Shown: piece after piece, positions 27,386 to 38,660 of the stretch
Numbering within the stretch: position 1 is the first letter of the stretch
Layout: every line of letters starts with the position of its first letter
Assembly: GCA_936440205.1 (NCBI GenBank)
Contig: OW387150.1
Coordinates: 20,372,152 to 20,436,151 of the forward strand
DNA: 64,000 bases
Direction of reading: 5' to 3'
Source: Lepidonotus clava
Lineage: Eukaryota > Annelida > Polychaeta > Phyllodocida > Polynoidae
Translations under genes and position numbers: made by a program
The notes under the pieces: generated by a model
The model's database searches: none
What the model was told of the DNA's origin: nothing
The model's input: only the letters and a program-made list of their open reading frames with translations

Positions 27386-27500
27386 GAATAGGGCGGGAAA
27401 AAGGCGGCCGCTCGTGGCGCCATCTGAAGTTAAACAAACGGAGACGGCCGGAAGTGCTAGAGGGCGTCCCGAACGTCAGTGCGGCCGAATCTAAGCAACA
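27386..27500 (+). promoter_or_regulatory. Probable promoter and 5' leader exon of the transposon genes
   Basis: About 110 bases are GC- and CpG-rich (GGCGGCCGCTCGTGGCGCC, CGGCCGGAAGTG with an ETS-like core) within AT-rich DNA. They end at an excellent splice donor, CA|GTAAGTAG, at 27500/27501. A TATATAAG string lies just upstream at about 27,379. Gene 1's first coding exon begins two bases after a splice acceptor (29677/29678), so an upstream non-coding exon is needed and this is the natural candidate. Gene 2 also starts just after an acceptor and could use the same leader. Confidence 0.5.
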
Positions 27501-27959
27501 GTAAGTAGATTCTCATGATTTTTTTGATAATTCTAAATAATACAGACCCAAATTGCGTAAATAAGCATTGGGAATCACATAGTATAAGTGCCAGGTACCC
27601 TGTAATAGTGATTTTTAAGAGGAAATTTCGTAACTGTTTGTATATGCTGTGATTTTCATCATACCTAACCGGTTTGTTTATGTTTGTCTGTTTGGTTGAT
27701 GCCGTGGTGGACATCCAAAGTTGAGGTAATTCAGTATATGTACGATGATGCGTATATATGTACGGTGACGCACTTACATTATCGCATGAAATATGGTAGC
27801 AGTAATGCCTGAGTAGGCCTGCTTTATTTCTAAAAATGTGCTCAATGCGATACATTGTCTTTTGTCACTTATTGTATAGGCAGTTTAGCATATACATTGC
27901 ATATGTAAGCATTTATTCCTATGTTTTGGTGTGGTGTGTGTGCAGAGTATGGTAGGTCA

Positions 27960-29375
27960 GGAATGAAAAACACTTAGGCATAAATCTGAATTATTTCCCA
28001 ACCTAGGACACCTTACTATTAAGTCTGTGGCTGTACTGATTTTGCTTATAAGGCTGAGGTAGAGGCACCCAGGTTGAACCTCGCCATCCAGGAGAGTGAT
28101 AAGATGACAATGAAAAACACTTAGGCCTGAATCTGAATTATTTTCCCACCTAGGTCACCTTACTATTAAGTCTGTGGCTGTACTGATTTTGCTTATTGGG
28201 CCAAGGTAGAGGCACCCAGGTTGAACCTCGCCCTCCAGGAGTGTGGTAAGATGACAATGAAAAACACTTAGGCCTGAATCTGAATTAATCCTCCACCTCG
28301 GACCTCTTTTAAATAAGTCCGTGACCGTACGTATATCACCTTTTTGGGTCGAGTAAGAGGCACCCAGGTCGAACCTCACCATCCAGGAGTTTTGTAATAT
28401 GACAATGAAATCCACTTAGGCCTGAATCTGAATTATTTCCCAACCTAGGACACCTTACTATTAAGTCTGTGGCTGTACTGATTTTGCTTATTAGGCCGAG
28501 GTAGAGGCACCCAGGTTGAACCTCGCCATCCAGGAGAGTGATAAGATGACAATGAAAAACACTTAGGCCTAAATCTGAATTATTTTCCCACCTAGGTCAC
28601 CTTACTATTAAGTCTGTGGCTGTACTGATTTTGCTTATTGGGCCAAGGTAGAGGCACCCAGGTTGAACCTCGCCATCCAGGAGTGTGGTAAGATGACAAT
28701 GAAAAACACTTAGGCCTGAATCTGAATTAATCCTCCACCTCGGACCTCTTTTAAATAAGTCCGTGACCGTACGTATATCACTTTTTGGGTCGAGTAAGAG
28801 GCACCCAGGTCGAACCTCACCATCCAGGAGTTTTGTAATATGACAATGAAATCCACTTAGGCCTGAATCTGAATTATTTCCCAACCTAGGACACCTTACT
28901 ATTAAGTCTGTGGCTGTACTGATTTTGCTTATTAGGCCAAGGTAGAGGCACCCAGGTTGAACCTCGCCATCCAGGAGTGTGGTAAGATGACAATGAAAAA
29001 CACTTAGGCCTGAATCTGAATTAATCCTCCACCTCGGACCTTGTTTAAATAAGTCCGTGACCGTATGTATATCACTTTTTGGGTCAAGTAAGAGGCACCC
29101 AGGTCGAACCTCACCATCCAGGAGTGTGATAAGATGACAATGAAAAACACTTAGGCCTGAATCTGAATTAATCCTCCACCACGGACCTCTTTTAAATAAG
29201 TCCGTGACCGTATGTATATCACTTTTTGGGTCAAGTAAGAGGCACCCAGGTCGAACCTCACCATCCAGGAGCGTGGTAAGATGACCATGAAAAACACTTG
29301 GGCCTGAATCTGAATTAATCCTCCACCTCGGACCTCTTTTAAGTAAGTCCGTGGCCGTACGCATATCACTTTTTG
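27960..29375. repeat. Ten-unit tandem array (about 145 bp) in the leader intron
   Basis: The anchor CTTAGGCCTGAATCTGAATT recurs ten times at 143-153-bp spacing. There are two unit types: a, with GTGGCTGTACTGATTTTGCT, and b, with GTGACCGTACGTATATCAC. The order is approximately a a b, a a b, a b, b, b, implying higher-order duplication. Single units also lie in gene 1 introns (about 30,225-30,600, 31,008-31,095 and 31,430-31,660). The long minus-strand frames here are by-products of repetition. Confidence 0.9.
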
Positions 29376-29679
29376 TGGCCAACCACCCATTGCTTGATAC
29401 TGTCTAATGTTGCTCATGTCCGTAACATAGTTCAGCAAGGAAGCAAGGAAAAGATCTGAAATTATAACAATCATGCAGAGTGAGTATCATTCATACATCT
29501 CCATTTCTTGATGTTGAGTTCTCAGTAAAATGTACTGATTTTTGTTGTGTTGCCATTGACTTCCCAATACCTTAGCTTGTTATCAGTGTTGTGTTCTATT
29601 TACTGAACTGTATTAGTAAAACATTGTTGTGTCAAAGAATTGGTGTTTCTTACCAGTGACTTTTTCTTTGACAGCAGAC

Positions 29680-32284
29680 ATGACGAACTACCATGCGATG
29701 ACCCCCCAGGAGTGGGCTGACTTTAACAGGGCCTACCGGGCCGAATATTTCGCCACAGACGACCACCGGGAAGCCAACCGGCAACGGTCAGAGGTAAGTG
29801 CACTACAATTCTAACAGTACAGTAAACCTGCATAAATGTGTAACTGAATGATATAACGTTTAATTTTCTATTGATAAGCTTGTGACTGTAGTCTTTTATT
29901 TTTTATATTGACCACATGTCCATACATGTTTACTAACTGCATGTGACATTTTATCTCCAGCGCATCCGAGATGAGGAGCGGCAGGGGCTGCGTGCAGAGC
30001 CCGAACACCACAACGAGGCGTGGCACGCAGCACGTCGTGGCCAGCGTGCTTTAAATGCACGTAAGAGGCGCCGGAAAGCTGGTGAGATGCATAAAATGAC
30101 TTTCTGGTATTTAGAGCAAACAAACATGTTCATTATTCTATGTGTGGATGTATGTATCTAATTATGGCATGAATAAATGTATTTTAATGTGTATCATAAC
30201 TGTAACTGAAAGGCTATTACATTCTAAAAAAGTCCGTAGCCATACATATTTCATTTTTTTGGTCGAGTAAGAGGTATGCAGGCAGAAACTTGTGCCACCA
30301 TCCAGGAGTAGTGCAAGATAATGAAAAACACTCAGGCCGAAATCTTAAATAATTCTCAACTGTAAAAACACCTTACTATTAACTCTTTGGCTGTACTGAT
30401 TTTGCTTATTGGGCCGAGGTAGAGGCACCCAGGTTGAACCTCGCCATCCAGGAGTGTGGTAAGATGACAATGAAAAACACTAAGACTTGAATCTCAATTA
30501 ATCCTCCACCTCGGACCTCTTTTAAATAAATTTGTGGCCGTACATATATCACTTTTTGGGTCGAGTCAGGTTGAACATCACCCTCTAAGAGTAGTTTTAG
30601 ATGACATGTATTGATTTTCCTTCCAGCCATAGCAGCGGGCTTTCCGCACGGCAGGCCCTTAGGGAGGCCGCCACGAGGAGGACACCGTGGCCGTGGCCGG
30701 GGGCCCCATAGCGTGTGGCGGGGCCTTGGAGTACTCTTCGAGGAGGAGGTGCCGGTGCGACCTCGGGGAGGGCCAGGCGGAGGGCGTGGCCGTGGCCGCG
30801 GACGTCTCCAAGGCCGCGGACGTGGCCGAGGCCAAAGAAGAGGCCGCGGACATGGCCAGGGGCATAGTCCTGTGAGGTATGAATCAATTACAATCAAAAA
30901 CGATATTGCATTGCGAGCCTCACATTGCCATATTTCAGAAATCGAAAACCTGATGTTCATAACAACTACACGTTCATTCATTTACACTAGTAAATTTATA
31001 CTTAGGGCCTAAATCTGAATTATTTCTCCACCTCAGACCTCTTTTAGATAAGTCTGTGGCCATACGTATATGACTTTTTGGGTCGAGTTAGAGGCCTACT
31101 CCTTGTTACTTAATAAAATGGTATTTACTCTATACAGATCAATTATGTGCTACACATATTTCACTCCTCAGAGTGTGATACCATCAATCATATTGCAGAG
31201 CCTCCAGTGACGAAAACGACGGTGGTGGTCGTCGCCAAGGCGGAGGCCGTGGCCGTGGCCGTGGCCGTGGCCGTGGACGTGGCCGTGGACGTGGCCGTGG
31301 GCTTCAAAGGTATGAATTAATGACAATCAAAAACAATATTGCATTGCGAGCCTTACATTGTCATATTTCAGACATCAAAAACCTGATGTTCATAACAACT
31401 ACATTTTAATTCATTTACACTAGTAGATTTTTACTTTGGCCTAAATCTGAATTATTTGTCCACCTCAGACCTCTTTTAGATAAGTCCGTGACCGTACGTA
31501 TATCACCTTTTGGGTCAAGTAAGAGGCATGCAATTCGAACCTCGCCTTCTAATAGTAGTGAAAGATGACATGTACAAACAATTAGGCCTGAATTTTAATT
31601 ATTTCTCTACCTGGGTCTGTGGCTGTACTGATTTTGCTTATTGTGTCGAGATAGAGATCAGACACCTAATCCGTGGCCATATGTATATCACTTTTGTATA
31701 AACACCATGAATTATATTACAGAGACCCTGACACATCTTCACCGTCGATGTCAGAGAGGAGGACGCCCTCACCGCCCTCACCTGCCTCACCTGCCTCACC
31801 GCCCTCACCTGCCTCACCGCCCTCACCTGCCTCACCGCCCTCACCTGCCTCACCGCCCTCACCTGCCTCACCGCCCTCACCTGCCGCACCGCCCTCACCT
31901 GCCTCACCGCCCTCACCGCCCTCAGCACCATCACCACAGTCAGCACAGTCCCCACCCTCACCACCCTCACCGCAGTCACCGCAGTCACCAGCCGCACCGC
32001 AGTCACCAGCCGCACCGCCTTCACGGCCCTTGCCTCAACCAGTGGCAGGCTCCTCATCCAAAATGTCAGACTGGGAGGTCCGGCGGCTCATGTTGGAGGA
32101 GCAGCAATCAACATCTGACGCCACCTCAGCAGATGCCACACCAACAGCACATCTGACAGTGTGGCAGTCACCCAGGGTCCTGGCGCAGTTTGTGCCTCCC
32201 CAGGGGCAGCAAGTGGTGTGGGCTCCAGTCTCCGATTTCCCGGAGATTGTGAGGGCAGTGGGGGTGCCACACTCTGTCCCTTGA
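29680..32284 (+). CDS. Transposon gene 1: basic, RG-rich and Pro/Ser-rich protein (385 aa, five coding exons)
   Basis: Predicted coding exons are 29680-29793, 29961-30081, 30627-30876, 31199-31309 and 31723-32284. All have GT-AG borders and phases that keep one frame to a TGA at 32282-32284. Residues 1-78 form a basic module (EWADFNRAYRAEY, then QRALNARKRRRK) like that at the start of gene 2. Residues 80-198 are dominated by Arg-Gly, resembling RGG-box RNA/DNA-binding tails. Residues about 210-300 are Pro/Ser repeats. The last 80 residues are ordinary sequence ending PHSVP. The protein has no catalytic motif. It may be an accessory nucleic-acid-binding factor for transposition, by inference from position and composition. 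I know no named family for it. Exon borders need RNA support. Confidence 0.62.
31766..31935 (+). repeat. 18-bp coding minisatellite in gene 1
   Basis: TCACCGCCCTCACCTGCC repeats about nine times in the last exon of gene 1 and encodes a Pro-Ala-Ser-Pro-Pro-Ser unit. Its length is a multiple of three, so copy-number change keeps the frame. Long antisense frames here (Val-Arg-Ala-Val type) are by-products. Confidence 0.9.
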
Positions 32285-33266
32285 GGTTGCGGTACCCCTG
32301 CCATCCTCAAGTCCCCGGGGTCGGTGTCTGGATCACACTCCACTAGGTGCTGCCTGATGAGGAGGTGACAATCTGTGACAGGGTCCTGGGCAACAGCCAC
32401 AGCTAGTCTTTTTGTTTCTTGCTGTGCCTTTTGTAAATAAGTTATTTGTGTTACGTTTTTATCTATACTATTATTATCTTAAGTAATTTATTTTTATTAG
32501 TGTGACATCTGCTGAGGGGAGCAATGCTGCTGCTCCTCCAACATGTAGTAGCCTGTAGTGTTGTAACTCCTGGAAGCGTCCTACTCTACGAAAAATGTGA
32601 TATATGTATGGCCACGGACTTATTTAAAAGTGTACAAGGTGGAGGATTGATTCAGATTTAGTCTTAAGTGTTTTTCATTGTCATCTTACTGCACTCCTAG
32701 ATGGCCAGGTTCATCCTAGGTGCCTCTATAAATGACAAAGATGTATTTTTTCCCTACGAATTTCATTTCATTATTATCTGCAGTGTTGCAACAACAGTAA
32801 TTGCAGCTACAGCATAATTTCCATTTCTCGTACTGTATTAGAACATATAACAGGACAACCATTGTTTTAAAGTTCATATTTATACAAGCATGTCTGTAAA
32901 CATTTACCTGACGCCAAGGTAGAGAAGCAAAAGATTTTGGTTTTCGTATGCATGACCAAATGCATTTAAGTTATATGGTCAATACAAAACCCTTCATTTC
33001 TTTGAACATGAATAAGTACTGCCGGTACAGACTGTTGTGTTCTTGATATATTAACCTCAAGTGTTCTATTTTCTTATCAGATCATACTTTTACAAAGAAC
33101 TTATATAATAAAGATTATTTACTTTGAACAATGTTTATGATTGTTTTAGTTCTCATTTATCTGAGTGCACACACCGCTACACCATAAAATCCTGTGACAT
33201 AAGCAATAGCAATTATTTCATAGTCCACCAAGACATTTCACAGCAATAACTCTTTGAATATTGCAG
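32285..33266. other. Spacer between the two transposon genes
   Basis: It contains GTAAATAAG shortly after the gene 1 stop (about 32,432), a poor polyadenylation-like signal. At 32,585-32,740 one array unit lies in reverse orientation (GTATGGCCACGGACTTATTT to AGGTGCCTCT). The rest is AT-rich. A 121-codon antisense frame overlapping the gene 1 end (32,035-32,400) has no independent support. Confidence 0.6.
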
Positions 33267-33272
33267 TCCATC

Positions 33273-36200
33273 ATGTACCGCAGAGGGATGTCCCGCACAG
33301 AGTGGAATGCTTACAACAGAGTAGTGCAGGCTAGGTACCGCTCCAAAGAGTCGGTAAAGGAGAAGGCCAAGGTCCGAGCTAAGGTACATACAAGACCACG
33401 ATAATGTTTCCAAATTATCTTAGACAGCTATTCAGAACATTTTTGCTTTCAACATATCCAAGTGTAATAAAATGTTAAACACAGTCTTAATGGGGAAGGG
33501 AATGTTTTTGTAGGAACACCGAGACATGCGGAACATCCATCCAGTGCGTGTGAGTAAAGCAAAAAGGGATGACAAAAAAGAGAGGAATCGGCTATCAGCA
33601 CGAAGAACGAGGGACAAAAGGGGTGTGTAACTGTCGTTACAGTAGCTGTTAACAGATGTTTCCATTAGAGTATTTCTTAAATGCATGGCCATACATATTC
33701 CATGTTCGAGATTGCAATTTTCTTTTTCTATTTAAATCCATAGCAGTACATATATCACATAGAACTTATCAACAGAGATTGCCATTCAAGTTTTTTTTAA
33801 ATGCATGGTCGTACATATTCCACGTGCGAGATTAAAATTCAAATCTTTTTTAAAAATCCGTTGCAGTACATATACAACATAGAACCTATCAACAGAGATT
33901 GCCATTCAAGTTTTTTTAAATGCATGGTCGTACATATTCCACGTGTGAGATTAAAATTCAAATCTTTTTTAAAAATCCGTAGCAGTACATATATCACATA
34001 GAACCTATCAACAGAGATTGCCATTCAAGTTTTTTTTAAATGCATGGTCGTACATATTCCACGTGCGAGATTGCAATTCAAATCTTTTTAAAAAATCCGT
34101 TGCAGTACATATATCACATAGAACCTATCAACAGAGATTGCCATTCAAGTTTTTTTAAATGCATGATCGTACATACTCCACGTGCGAGATTAAAATTCAA
34201 ATCTTTTTTAAAAATCCGTAGCAGTACATATATCACATAGAACCTATCAACAGAGATTGCCATTCAAGTTTTTTTAAATGCATGGTCACACATATTCCAC
34301 ATATGAAATACCAAGAGATATTGCCATTACAGATTTTTTTAAATGCATAGCCACTTATTGTACCATTGTAGTTGCCAAGGGACTTGCCACCAATGGAAAA
34401 CCGTACAAGTGTCCCACCAAAAAACCCAGGCCTGACGTACCCAGGCCTGAAGTCACATCTTCTGATGGAGCACGGAAGTCGGGCCGGCTGGCAGGTGTTC
34501 CAGCAACAGATGAGCAGGTGGGACGCAGGGTCCGTCATTCTGGTGTACCACCAGAAAAGCTTCAACCAACGAAAATGTATGTACACGTACAAGTTATGTC
34601 TGTATACATATGTCTATTATGCCAGAGACGTCACATATATTTGTATCACAAATTTCATACAGATTCCAAGGAATAACAAAACCACCTTGATTTTACATTA
34701 ATCTTTATTGTTGTTCCAGAATGGTCATTTCCAAGCCCTTCAGCCGGCAACCAAAGGCAAGGGCCCTGAAGAGTCAGCTGCAAAGCAAAACGCAACTGAT
34801 CCAGAAGTTGAGGAAAGAGCTTCGTGAGCTTGAGGGTAAACCAGAAGGGGTAGAGGAGGGCAGACCAGATGAGGTAGAGGTGTCTGTTGAGGTTGCTGCT
34901 CTACCAGAAGGTGCTGAGGCATCCCAGGTAAAATTCTTCCACTGAAGCAAGCATAGTGGTAACAGTGTGATGAAATGTAGTTTATGAACATACACTTTAA
35001 GTACACAACTGTGCATGTTTCACTTCTGGTGTATATACGCTTTAAATACGTAGCCGTACATATTTCACTTCTGATGCATATATGCTTTAAATACGTAGCC
35101 CTACATATTTCACTTCTGGTGCATATACGCTTTAAATACGTAGCCATACATATTTCACTTCTGATGCATATACGCTTTAAATATGTAGCCATACATATTT
35201 CACTTCTGATGCATATACGCTTTAAATATGTAGGGCAAACCAGATGAGGTAGAGGTGCCTGCTGAGGTTGCTGCTCTACCAGAAGGTGCTGAGGCGTCCC
35301 AGGTAAATTTCTTCCACAAAGCAAGAATAGTGGCAGCAGTATGATAAAATGTAGTTTATGAACATATGCTTTAAGTACATGGCCGTACACATTTCACTTC
35401 TAATGCACTGCAAATACGCTTTAAATACATAGCTGTACATTTTTCTCTTCTAATGCAGAGGCACTATAAATACGTAGCCGTACACATTTAACTTCTAATG
35501 CATATATGCTTTAAATACGTAGCCCTACATGTTTCACTTCTGGTGTATATACGCTTTAAATACGTAGCCGTACATATTTCACTTCTGAGGCATATATGCT
35601 TTAAATACGTAGCCGTACATATTTCACTTCTGGTGTATATACGCTTTAAATACGTAGCCGTACATATTTCACTTCTGAGGCATATACACTATATGCAGCC
35701 ATATATGTTTTATGTGTAATGCATGTACCCTTGAAATACATAGCTGTACATGTTTCACTCATGTCCATATCGCTAACCATAACTCAATTTCATTGATCAG
35801 GTAGAGGCAGTACGCCTCCTCCAGGAGGATCTTGGGGTACCAGTCACCAAAAGGCGTGTACAGAACCTGTTGCCATACACACAAACTGTTCACAATGTAC
35901 GGAGTGCACCCATTGCCCTGCGGCGGCAAATTTTCAGCAGGAAGGAGCTGAGGGGCACCGCACAGGCCCTTGCAAAGAAGGTTGGGGTGAGCCGGAAGCA
36001 CCTAAGGAAGAACAAAAGACCAACTTTCAAAAGGCGAAAAATGCTTACTGCTGCCAAAGCCACAATGATCAGTGAGTTTCTGAAACGCCCTGACAACTCC
36101 GCTGAGTTGCCATCAAAACGTGCAACAAAGAAAGGTGTTCAGTTATATGCCATGCTGGACACACTACGTGGAATGCATGATCGTTTCATGAAGGAGATGC

Positions 36201-37756
36201 CCGGGGAGAACATAGCATTCTCTACTTTCTGCAGATATCGTCCCAGTGAGGTGAGACTCATCAAGAACACAAGCAGGAACATTTGTCTGTGTGGCAAGTG
36301 TGCTAATATGGTCTTGCTGTCCCAAGCTGTGGGGGTTCTGCCACGCTCACCAAAGGCACTTGCCCAGCTTGAGGATGATGAGATTGTTGCAAAGCTTGAG
36401 TCTGTGCAGAGGACCACTGTCTGCTACCGTCAGTGGCTGAAGACAGACGTATCATATGAGGGCCGTATGATAAAGAAGACGCGCCTAACCGACCTCTCCG
36501 CTTCAAAGGCTGACTTTACCAGCACATTGCTGGAGCAGATGGGGCCACATCGTGAACACTCCTCACGGGTTGCCTGTCAGTATGAAGAGCTGCACCGGCT
36601 GAAGAATGGCCTACCACCCTCCACTGAGGCCGTACTCCAAATCGATTATGCAGAGGGATGGGCCCCTAAGTATCGTAATGAGCCTGGCTTTGTGTTTTAT
36701 GACCAACAGCCCATTTCCATCCATCCCATGGTGGTGAACTTTCGGAAGCCAGGTAGCCCTCAACTCACCAGAAGCTTCGCTGGCATCGCAGAGGATGTGG
36801 ACCACACAGTACCAACCACATTCACATTCATTGGTGCCCTGCTGGCCGTGCTGAGACAGGAGCTGCCTCTCTTGGAATGGCTACACATTGTGAGTGATAG
36901 CCCTACATCCCAATACCGCAATCGGTCTGTAGTGGCAGGCATCCGGCAGTTCCCTGCCATGTACGGTATGAATGCCACATGGACGTGGCTGGAGTCAGGC
37001 CATGGCAAGGGTCCATGCGACGGAGTAGGTGGAGCACTGAAAAGGAAGGCAGAAAACCTGGCGACAAAGGGAGAAATGCTTCGTACGGCGACGGAGTTTG
37101 TAGAGTGCCTCCGTACAAACCATGTAACAGTCACACTCTTACCAGCAAGCAAAGCAGACATCATGGCCACCAAGCGGGAAATGAGGAGCTGGAATGTGGT
37201 GCCTGTGAAGGGACTCATGACAACTCATGCCATAGCCCCAACGAGCAGTGGGGAGCTGTACATGAGATCCACATCATGCTTTGATTACTGCTGCTGGAAT
37301 AATGCACAGTTCCACCCTCTTTGCCCTGGGTGGCAGAAGGTGCCATCGGCAGGGTTGGTCTCCCCACAGGAGGTTGATGAGGAGGAAGAGGATGAGGATG
37401 ACAGGAACATTCCCCTGTTCGAGCTGGTGAGGCAGGAGGAAGAGGATAGGTGTTGCCGTGAAGCACCAACCAGGGTGATGTGGCGCCAGATGGCAGCTGT
37501 GGGACGCCATGCCGTTGTTGTGTATGGAAACCGGTGGTACCCAGTAAAGATTACTGGTACCGATGGAGAAGAGCTCCAGATCACCTACATGACACCATGC
37601 AGGGGGAAGTGGAAATGGGGGAAACGGGACGACGGTGTGGTCCATCGTGCCAATGTACTTTGCTACATCGACCCCCCAAAACAAGTCGGCAGCCTCTACA
37701 CTCTGACAGAGGAAGACCTCGGAGAAGTAGTGAAGAAGTTTGCTTCTCTGAAATGA
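33273..37756 (+). CDS. Transposon gene 2: DDE/RNase H-like transposase candidate (885 aa, six coding exons)
   Basis: Coding exons: 33273-33383, 33514-33622, 34372-34576, 34720-34927, 35234-35302 and 35801-37756. All have GT-AG borders and compatible phases. Residues 1-73 are a basic module (EWNAYNRVVQARY, then NRLSARRTRDKR, resembling a bZIP basic region). Residues about 150-182 are a Leu/Lys heptad-rich, probable coiled coil. A Cys cluster CLCGKC (396-401) precedes the core. Core motifs are QIDYAE (D516), VSDSPTSQYRN (D600) and WLESGHGKGPCDGVGG (E632, D641), the arrangement of a DDE nuclease. An acidic run (759-768) and a compact C-terminal domain (about 797-862, with GKWKWGKRDD and CYIDPPK) follow. 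Uncharacterised animal proteins share the HGKGPCDGVGG signature and such a C-terminal domain (from memory). It probably cuts the element's ends. Confidence 0.75.
33640..34345. repeat. 119-120-bp tandem array in gene 2 intron 2
   Basis: ATGCATGGTCGTACATATTC recurs at 33681, 33801, 33920, 34040, 34159 and 34278 (variants at the ends). Each unit also has a second core, CGTAGCAGTACATATATCAC. The array fills most of the intron between 33623 and 34371. Confidence 0.9.
34990..35230. repeat. 45-bp tandem array in gene 2 intron 4
   Basis: Five units with the phrase CTTTAAATACGTAGCC followed by RTACATATTTCACTTCTG. The unit length of 45 keeps a frame open across the array, but it lies between a donor (34928) and an acceptor (35233), so it is intronic. 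Confidence 0.9.
35355..35750. repeat. 45-bp tandem array in gene 2 intron 5
   Basis: The same 45-bp unit as in the previous intron (CTTTAAATACGTAGCCGTAC, then ATATTTCACTTCTG), about eight units with one longer irregular spacing. The shared array on both sides of the 69-bp exon 35234-35302 suggests that exon and array were duplicated together. Confidence 0.9.
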
Positions 37757-37763
37757 ATTGTTG

Positions 37764-38660
37764 TGTAAACTGTTAATAGCGTGGCCGTACGTATATTGAC
37801 TAAAATTAATGCGAATGGGAGTAGCCCTGGAGAAGTCTTCTTCTTTTCAGTGAAGCTCGATTTGTGTCAATCTATTCAGAGTTGCTGCGTAAACTGTTAA
37901 TAGCGTGGCCGTACGTATATTGACTAAAATTAATGCGAATGGGAGTAGCCCTGGAGAAGTCTTCTTCTTTTCAGCGAAGCTCGATTTGTGTCAATCTATT
38001 CAGAGTTGCTGTGTAAACTGTTAATAGCGTGGCCGTACGTATATTGACTAAAATTAATGCGAATGGGAGTAGCCCTGGAGAAGTCTTCTTCTTTTCAGTG
38101 AAGCTCGATTTGTGTCAATCTATTCAGAGTTGTTGTGTAAACTGTTAATAGCGTGGCCGTACGTATATTGACTAAAATTAATGCGAATGGGAGTAGCCCT
38201 GGAGAAGTCTTCTTCTTTTCAGTGAAGCTCGATTTGTGTCAATCTATTCAGAGTTGCTGCGTAAACTGTTAATAGCGTGGCCGTACGTATATTGACTAAA
38301 ATTAATGCGAATGGGAGTAGCCCTGGAGAAGTCTTCTTCTTTTCAGTGAAGCTCGATTTGTGTCAATCTATTCAGAGTTGCTGCGTAAACTGTTAATAGC
38401 GTGGCCGTACGTATATTGACTAAAATTAATGCGAATGGGAGTAGCCCTGGAGAAGTCTTCTTCTTTTCAGTGAAGCTCGATTTGTGTCAATCTATTCAGA
38501 GTTGCTGTGTAAACTGTTAATAGCGTGGCCGTACGTATATTGACTAAAATTAATGCGAATGGGAGTAGCCCTGGAGAAGTCTTCTTCTTTTCAGTGAAGC
38601 TCGATTTGTGTCAATCTATTCAGAGTTGTTGTGTAAACTGTTAATAGCGTGGCCATACGA
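37764..38660. repeat. 124-bp satellite 3' of gene 2 (seven full units)
   Basis: GTGGCCGTACGTATATTGAC starts at 37781, 37905, 38029, 38153, 38277, 38401 and 38525, with a broken eighth at 38649. The spacing is exactly 124 bp. Units differ at only a few positions, so the array is recently expanded or homogenised. Each unit contains CTTCTTCTTTTCAG, which looks like a strong 3' splice site. The array starts eight bases after the gene 2 stop and probably forms 3' UTR or downstream DNA. Confidence 0.95.

Noticed and set aside
28155-29382. Long minus-strand open frames (86 and 261 codons)
   Set aside because: They follow the tandem array in the leader intron and lie antisense to the transposon genes, with no independent protein pattern.
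31638-32057. 139-codon Val-Arg-Ala repeat frame on the minus strand
   Set aside because: It is the antisense translation of the 18-bp Pro/Ser coding minisatellite in gene 1.
32035-32400. 121-codon minus-strand frame overlapping the end of gene 1
   Set aside because: It lies antisense to a well-supported exon, and there is no splice or promoter evidence.
37764-38660. CRISPR-like array (regular spacing)
   Set aside because: The whole 124-bp unit is repeated with no unique spacers, in eukaryotic DNA; it is a satellite.
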